Assembly (NCBI RefSeq): GCF_002234675.1
Contig: NC_019859.2
Coordinates: 3,875,240-3,939,239 of the forward strand
Direction of reading: 5' to 3'
DNA from: Oryzias latipes
Lineage: Eukaryota > Chordata > Actinopteri > Beloniformes > Adrianichthyidae
DNA: 64,000 nucleotides
Both the position numbers and the translations under genes were made by a program. The notes below the pieces were generated by a model. The model saw nothing but the letters and a program-made list of their open reading frames with translations, ran no database searches and was not told where the DNA came from. Of the stretch, positions 41,401 to 50,400 are shown piece after piece. Position 1 is the first letter of the stretch. Each line of letters opens with the position of its first letter.

Positions 41401-44400
41401 TTTTTGTGTTGAAACTTCTGTGTGGGTGGTATTGTGAGCATTATGGAGCCTTTCAGCTGACTCCATCTACGGCACGAGAACATGATCTTGTGGAAGTCTC
41501 TGACCTGGTTGATGAGTATCCACTGGCTGCCTATGTAGTTGGGGGTATACGGATGGTGACCTTGAAGAGATCAATCTGTATCTGTAGGTAAGACTTAAAA
41601 ATCATTGTGCCTACATGCTCATACAGTTTTTAAAAGGACACCCAGGGTTCTTTCTGAACCTGCTGCACCCCCAAACTTCTCTTTTCTTTTCTTATCCCAT
41701 TTTTACTAATCATATTTTTTCTCTTTATTGTTTTTCTTAGCTTATCTCACTCCTTTCTTTCTTCTCCAATGTGGACCTTCTGTATAAGACAATGGAGAGA
41801 AAAAACAAAAATATTACTTAAGGAATTTTTAAAGTTAACATTATGTATTTAAAAGTTTTATTGAAGAAAATTGAGTAAATATTAGAATGTTGTGGAAAAG
41901 TTTGAAACTATATTGCATGGGAACCCTGGAGGGCTTCCTTTTACACTTCTCTCTTGAGTATGTAGCACACTTCCTCTGGTATTGACCTGCGTTCTTTTCA
42001 GTCTTATCAGTTACAGAGATGTTAGTTCACCTTTTGTGTTTAACCATGGTGCAATTGGCAACAACATCCACTCTTGACTGTGATGGAGATACTGTGTTGG
42101 AAAAGTTTTTTGCTTTGTTTGTACACATTGTTTCTATCATGTACTAATATGCATGGAAAACCCTAGGCACTAACTGGTGTTTTATTATCCTTTTTGTTCA
42201 ATTTTCTGCGCACTTTTGACAACTTGATGTTGGCATGTTTTTTTTTTTGTCAGATTCTGAAAAGTATTGGTGTTGCACCAGTAAACCAGATTTGGTGATT
42301 AACAATATTTCTTAGGAAATTGATCATTTCATTTTTTTTTCTTTTCCCTTACAGACAGTGAAGTGAGACCATGACAAATCAGGCTGTTCTCAGAGTTATC
42401 CTTGGACCCGACAACAGTCAGAGGGTTGTGATTTCTGCTGGCCTGCCTTCATCTGTGGCTGCATTGGAGGCTGAGATACAGACTCAATGTAAAATAATGA
42501 CGCCCTTTCGACTGCAGTTTATGGACCCACTTTTTGGAAACGACTTTGTGAACTTGACTTCAATAGAGGAAATACAAGACAAAGCGACACTCAAAGTTGT
42601 GTACACAGTCATCCAACCTCAGGATCAAGATGAAGATAGTTTTTCCTTTCCATCAACCAGTGCTCCTGATGTCGCCTCATCTAGTTCTGGTGACAGCACT
42701 GTTATTCTTTCATCTCCAGAGTCTACCTCATCACGGTCATCATGGCCAGATTTGTTCCTTGTTCCTCGGTTTACATATGATGCAGAAATTAAGTTGGAGA
42801 AGGCCCATGTAGCTTTCAAAGAAAATGGGATGCTGCTGATTCCTGATCCAAAGCTGAAGTCTGACATATTGGAAGGGTTGATCCAGGAGGTAGTCAAACA
42901 CACAGTATATCCCACAGACAGAAAGTTTGACCAAGTTGCAGAGGCACTCATCCTGAGGCATCCATGTTTAAAAGAAAAGGGCTCACCCAGTGGCTATGCA
43001 GGATGGAAGATGAGCCTCAAATACAAATTGTCAAACTACCGCACACATCTCAGGAAAGTAGGATGTCCTGAGGTATGTGTGAATGCTTTGAAACATAAAC
43101 CAGCAGAGAAATGTTCTCCTGCTTATGATGTTAAGAGACCAAAGAGGGGTGAAGTGGATTACTGTCCCCCTTTTCCACTTGGAGAAAGTGAACAGTCCCT
43201 TGAGACAATAAGGATCGAACTTCTTTCAGATGTCAAGAAGCGCAACAACAGAGATGCAATAAAGGATAAAATGAACAAAACCTTTTCATTAAGAAGACAA
43301 GAAGTAATTTATGATGCTCCCATGATCAGCGAGCTACAAGAGAGATGGCCAGCTCTTTTTGATCCAGCAGAGGTAATTAAAAAAATTAAGCCTCGACAAG
43401 TTGTCGTAGAGGATGTGTTCATCTAAAGACAATGCTTGATAATGCTTATTAATGTTATTTCAGATAAACGCAGAGTTCAAGCGCATTACAACCATGCCTC
43501 TACAGTCAAGGTTTCTGTCGCAGCTTGACTTTCTGTCTGAAAGTCTGCTGAGAGTGTTTTCAAAGCGATCAGGGAAGCAGGGCAAAATGTTGAAAGACAT
43601 GACAGACAGGATGATGGTAAGAACTTGTCAATTATCAAACTTTTTTAACTATCAAGTGTAAATTGCAGTCAAGACTTGTATAAATAAATCCATTGCAAAA
43701 TCACGACTTCCTCTACCTGAGAGTACTGATGATCTGTCATTTTTAACGCGCATACACTGTCTATTGAAAACTTGAGTTCAAATTTCTGTATTTTCTTTTG
43801 TATTTCTTAAGGATGACGTGGATGCTAGAAGGGAGTCCCTAATTAAAGGACTTTGCCTCTATTTGAATGAGAATCCTGACATCTTGGTGCATGAGTACAT
43901 GGTGAGTGTTATAAGTAGATTACTGATTTGCTACATTTTTAAATGTATTCAGTGCACTCTGTGATCCTAAAAACTATTGTAAAGCTTAACATTATTCATT
44001 TGAGCTAGAAGTTGTCGATTTTATTTTTCCTCCCAAATGTGCTATTGATGGCGGGGAATCTACCGCAACAATAATTTACTATGCTGCTCACATGTTTAAA
44101 CTATAGCATGAGTACTTTTGCATTCAAAAGATCAGTTTAAAAAAAGCAATCTTCAATAAATATTTTCTTTGCCCAGGACATGACTGACGTCTCCACTCTA
44201 AGTGCCATTGAGAAAACAACAGCGGGAGTCTATGTTGCCAAGGAGACACCAGGCAAGGACTTTCCTGATGTTGGCATCATCATCGAAGGTGTGGTGATAC
44301 TTCAGGACCTGGATAATGTGGCCCTTGCAACAGCCATGCTGTTTGGACTTTTTACTGCTTCAACATGAGTTACCCGGCACAGCTCCGCTACACTTTTGAG

Positions 44401-47400
44401 GTGATTCAAAAGGTGGTCATGGAATTGGATCCGACTGAACTCTCGAGAAAAGCCCAAAACTTAAAGACAAAACTTCAATAAGGAAAGATCATTGTTGTGC
44501 AGGTCACATGTTTAACTAAAGGTAAGAGGACAGTTATAGTTCACATACGCCCTCTTGCATTTTGGACATTCAATTTCTAGGTGAATGATCAGCAACCCAA
44601 AAACCATCACATTGTTCAGTGTAGTGTTTATTATGTGGGATGGTTATAACTGTTTATCTGCCATGGAAAAGTAGTGCCAGTTTTTTCTGTTTGATTGGCA
44701 TTGTATTTCAATTTAGTTTTTCCAAGTGACAAAAGGATGATTGTACACAATCTGAAAAGGTTTTAGTTTTAAAAAAAAAGTTTTAATACTTCTAAGGCTA
44801 TTTTGAATCAAGATGTCACAATACCAGTGTTGAAATTTTGGACACTTGCTGTATTTTTGACTGTTTTTTGTACTGTGGCTTTTGAAATAAAGCTTTGACA
44901 TGCAACTGTTAATTTTTGTCATTTATTTGAGTAAAAATGAGTAATGTTAACAGAAAGGTATTTGCAGTTGTACAAATGATTTATTTTAATAACTAATGAT
45001 TTTTTTTAATGGTAGCATCATTGTTTTGAAATATTACTAGTTCTTACAGGCAGTTATATTAGAAAAAACAATACATATTTAATTTAAAGGTCTTATGTAT
45101 TTGACATTAGGATAGAATTCAAAATTGTAATATGAAAAATAAGTTGTATTTAAGTAAGCAGATAGTTTTGGAGTAAACATTACTGAATAGTGTTGAAATA
45201 AAGTGATGAGATTGTGACCAATTAAACTGATCCAAGAGCTCAAATTACATTGTGGTAACATGTCTCAATCACATATTTTTAACACAAAATAATCAGTTTT
45301 GTTGAATGACATTTACTTGTGTTAATTTAACTTGATCGTTTAACTTGCTGTGAAAGCAAAACATCTGTGTGCAACCACTGTCCACTATTGAATTAAGTAA
45401 ATCGAACATACTTTTTTTTTCAGTGTAGGGAAAGCTAGCCTGATGCGCTCCCCAGCTCTCCTCAGCACCTCCGGGCTGTCGTCCTCCCGGAAGTGGACTC
45501 GGCCCAGGCCGCCTCCACTGTCCAGGTCTCCCAGCAAAGCTGCAATCATTTTAAAAGGGCTTGGCATTTTTCCAAGGTACTCCTGTTCAGGTGGAGGGTT
45601 TTCAAAAGCCAAAAACCCATTGGTGTTAATCTGAAACAAGAAAAAGATCAAGTTCATTTGTTAAGAACAGAGTTTGATGATAAAGAAATAATTTCTTTAG
45701 AGGGAAAAAAACCTCTTTTGCGTGCACATTAGGCCTGCACAATATACTGCAAATTTATTGTTATCGCAATATCCAGCTCTGCAATATGCATATCGAAAAG
45801 ACAGTGAAAATCGCAATAAATGATCAACCTTAAATATGTTAAAAACAATCTTATGGCAGCTAGAAGCATTTAACAAATCAAATAAATCCCTTTATGCATT
45901 TGACCTGGACGCCTTCAAGTTGTTTACCAATTGGATGGAGGCCTATTGTGTTAGATTTTTGTCACCTATGTCGACGGGGATAATTTGGAGTATAATTTTT
46001 AAACTGTTGCAATGAAATTTGAATGATGTTTTTGGTTATTTTGCTATTTTTTTTTATAAACCCCAAATTATATCGTTATCGCAATATTAATCTTTAATAT
46101 TGCATATCGCGAGTTTTCCTCATATCGTGCAGCCTTAGTGCGCATAAATGTGAGTGAAGGTTCTTATTCATCCGGGTGACGCTGTCTTAAAATTGAGTGA
46201 AGGCAAAAGCAAACTTCTCAAAACTCCCAGCAAAACTAAAGCATAAACCAATTTAAAGCCAGTTCTTTTTTTTCTTTTAGGGCAAAGCCTGTTTTTTCTC
46301 TCTTTATTTTTTTTAGCAGTCAACTATAGGAGCAAATTCCTGACAAACAATTACTGTTGGATTTGAATATTTTAAATAAAAAGCTGTTTTTTTTAACTGT
46401 GTGTAGTTTGCAGTAAAACACGAAACAGAGCCATTTGGAGCAGGACTGAGTTTTGGAGGTCTTTCTTCAAGAAGGAGCAGTCTAACAAAATGTACCTCAA
46501 AAAAGTTTGAGTCTCGGATTTAAAGTAGTCTTTCAAAATTAAGACCGTAAACCTTTAAGTTCCAAGTTCACAGAATCAAAACAAAGCTAACTGGCTTCTT
46601 CAACATGTTAATTACAAAAAAACAAAAAGAAAATACACATATTTAACACATATTTAACTTTGTTGTTAGCATTTTGTGCCGGCACAACAGAGCATGTTTT
46701 AGAATCCTCTTTCAAAGCACAATGACCCTAACAGACAAAATACAGAATTATCCACCTCAGACATACAGGTACGTCTCAGATCAAACAGCTCTAAGCCCAA
46801 CGTTCAAAGGCTAAAGCCTCTGAGAACATGAAAGAAACATCCATAAGGAAGATGCTGCTGGAAGATTTGAGAGGAAAAAGAAATATGAGACAAACAGGAA
46901 AGCTGCCATGCTTGAATGCCTCTGTAAAGCTGGGGTCTTAGCGTGGATCTGTCTTGAGGGGGAGATTTTGAATCCCTTCACCCACCCCCATTCAGGAACC
47001 TCTGCCCCCTCTAGTCCCCGACAGACTTCCTCAAGTGAAACGCATGAGCGGCATCAGCATGTGGGTTAAAAGCCCGAGTGTCTCAGCAGGTGACGGACTT
47101 TAGGAAAGAGTTGAAGATGCTGAATGGAAGTAAACAGCAAGACTTTAGTCTGAGAGGAACCAGTAAGCAGCTTAAAACGACCTTAGACAGCGGCAGGAAC
47201 TAAGATTGGCTTTTTTCTTCAATTGGAAAAGCTTTTCACATTCTGTAATCAGATTCGGAAGCTATGGTTCTTTTCACCTCTAAAAAAAAAAACAGTTGTT
47301 TGCACCTCAATGCATCTATAACTGAAGCTGCCATTACAGTAATAGGGGCAAATTGACATTCTGCAGAATAGCCCAACAATAAATTCTTTGGACTTATGCT

Positions 47401-50400
47401 CTTTAGCTTCTTTTCTCCTGGAGAATAACACGACCCAAAAAATATCTATTGTTCATCCTTTCACATAAATGAGGGTGTAATTTAAGGTTTAGATTAAGAG
47501 AACAAGACAGTCTTTAACGCTGGAGAACCCAAGAACAATTTTGTTCTGGGCTTTTAAAGTCAATGTATGTTTGTTCACTTTGGGTAGCATCAACTAATAT
47601 AAGTCAAAAATGAATAAATATAAAAGAAGAAAAGAATAAAAACAAGACTAAACTTGATCAAGCGGGTTCTCCGGGGCTAAGATATAGTTTTTGATTTTTT
47701 TATTCATTTGAATGAAGGTGTTTATGAAACAAAACAAAACCGCTTTTATTGAAAGATAATAGCCACTGGGGTATTCATGAACCTGCCATTATATTGAACT
47801 CATACATTGTCAAGTCTTTCACCTTTAAAATGAAAAAAATGAAATTAAAAGTGAAAGAAAAGTTCAGTACAAGAAGTGAACTAAATGTAATCTACAAAAT
47901 GTGTTTATGTAATTTAGTTTAACGCCACTTAAAAGCTTCTTTTTTTTGTTGAATTTCTGTGATAATTCTACTGGACAGCAATAATGCCTGCATTGTTTGT
48001 GGACTTGAAACAGTGGGAACACACGGAGTCTTTCAAGGGAACTTGCCAGGACATCGCTGACATCACTCACATTCGACCCTGAGATCGTCATTATCAGCAC
48101 AGGAGGGAGGAAGACATTGGAGGATAACCATCTGGGTTTCTGAGGACAGACGTCTAGTGTGTAATCGCTGCAGATGTTCCGACTCTGCACAACTTCCCAT
48201 CATGCATTGAGCAGAAGGGGAGAAGATCTGCAGCTGCAGAGAAATCTGGAGCGCGACCAGGGAACCACAGGGATGATGAAAAATGATCTTTTCATCCCTA
48301 ACATCTCCACGACTTGGACAGAAGGATCAAAGGCTGTCAACACAAGATGTATAATTACTGGGGAAGTAACAGGATATTACTGATATTAGGGGGCTGGGGT
48401 TTTTTAGTTGGGTACACTTAAAAGAGAGGGGTGGGTCTTTTATAGACTATATGTACTCACAGCAGCTAATTAAAGCTTTACGTTGTGGGAAACTAAGGGA
48501 AAGCTGAGGTATGACACTTTCTGAAGTACCGGGCTTGCGATTTAATTTGAAAATATGATGGAATATAGATAGTTTATAGAAACGTTTTCTAAACCCACAA
48601 ATCCCCTCTGGGGTCACAGGTTGCTGGAGCCTATCACAGCTAGTGTTGGCCAAAGGCAGGGTACACCATGGACAGTTTCCCAGTCCACTGTAGGGCCAAC
48701 AGACAAAGAGCCCCTCACTTAAATTCACACCTCGGGACAATTTAGAATCAATTAAAGACCCACTCTGATAAAAATCATGTTTTGGGTGTTTTTAACATGT
48801 ATTTGTGGCATTTTTCTCATGATGGAGGAAATATACAAGGAAATTGTATTTAAAATTGCATTTCCGAGTATTTCTTTATTCAAATTGTTGTGAATCAGGA
48901 GGTGATGAAAAAAGGCTGTTTGAAGAACATGGTATCAGACAAAAAAAAAAAAAAAAATGGTCAGCCCAAAAATTCCGAGCTCCGCTTCATTCTGATGCAT
49001 CCAGAAATTACACAAGTAGGTCTTTGTTTTCCTCAACTGAGCTTCATCTGGCAACAAACTGTACGGCTACATGGATCTGATGTGAGGGGCTGTACGCCAG
49101 TGGAAGAGCATGTAGACACCAAGCTCTAGATGAAAGGGGGGTAAGGGGTCGGGGTTGTTCCGTAAGCTAGCAAGAGAGATTGTGGATGATGGGAAGCAAG
49201 GGGGGGCTTACTTTGCACCCACAGTCCCGGCAACCAACTTAGAGGTGAATTTCTAATGAATAACTGTCGCTCTGCAGAAACTACGTCTTAGAAAATGACA
49301 CAGTTTTTTAGAAATTGGCTAAAAATAACATAATCATAATTTAAAAGACCATGAGGAACACTTGATTGAAGATGATCCCAAAAGCTTACTCTTGATTGGC
49401 GAGAGAGGTTGCCAAAGAAAGTTGACTTAGACCGACTCAGACCAATTACTGCTCACCGACGTCTTGTTCCAACATGGCGGCTTTCATATCACAGAGCAAT
49501 GGCGACTGAATTAATGTCATTTGATTGGACCTTGAAGTAAACATTTTCCATCCACCAAGTGTTGGATTGTTCACCCGCTAATAGGGAACGTGTGCTGGCC
49601 TTAGACCGTCGTGACACAGGTTAGTTTTACCCTACTGATGATTTGTTGTTGCAACGGAAATCCAGTTCTCACATACAGTCTATGACGAAGACAGAAGACA
49701 TGAAATAAGCAAATTAACACTGTTTACATGCCATTTATGCAAAGGTTCCTTATTTAATTCCAATTGACCATATTTGATTAAGACACATCAGAGTCCTTCA
49801 AAATAAAACAAAATAGAGGCTCAAAAGACTTTTTGACAAAGACCTTCCAGTACTAAGCGATTATTAGAACACAGTATAAAGTCTAGAGTGAGAACGTGGT
49901 TGCAGATCGAGCGTCACGCCTGATGTGGACGCCCTCTCCAAACAGGAATCTGGAAGGGTTGTCACTTGACCTTAGGAATGTGTCCACTCTGCGTGTGTGG
50001 GCTGATGAAAGGATTACCGGTACCAACTGACTCCCAATCGAAGCATTCCAACCCTTGTTCACATACTTACAGAGAATCCAACACCTCTGTCTGTCTGTCT
50101 GCCATGAAGCTCCACTTCCACTCAACTCTCCTTTACATGCATCGTCCTCTCTGACGCACAATGTTCACAAAACCTCAAACCAGACAATTAATGGGAATTA
50201 CATGAAGCTAGAACTATGCTTGGACCTACAAGGCTGCAGGCAGAAATTACTAGAAGACTTTTATTTTGAAGAACAACATACAGGCTATCAAAACTATGCC
50301 AAAATACTGAATCAAATCAATTTGAATTTAATAGGATTAAATAAAACTTTGCTTTAATAATCCAGTTTTTTATCTGAAACACATCTGGTTTTGTTTTTAG

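Larger units (their letters stand above)
37335..45425 (+). mobile_element. CACTA/EnSpm-like two-gene DNA transposon inside nid1 exon 2
   Basis: The element starts CACTGAAAAAAAGG and ends CTTTTTTTTTCAGTG, short inverted repeats with the CACT terminus of CACTA-type elements. It is flanked by TA on both sides (37333-37334, 45426-45427). Length is 8091 bp. It encodes, all on +, a transposase-like protein (38916-41591) and a second spliced ORF (42371-44368) with AATAAA at 44886. A GC-richer stretch at 37500-38360 may be the promoter and first exons. Removing the element plus one TA joins the nid1 reading frame exactly, so the borders are supported by two independent lines. On the nid1 strand the ends act as candidate splice sites. 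Family assignment is by inference from the termini and transposase motifs. Confidence 0.85.
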
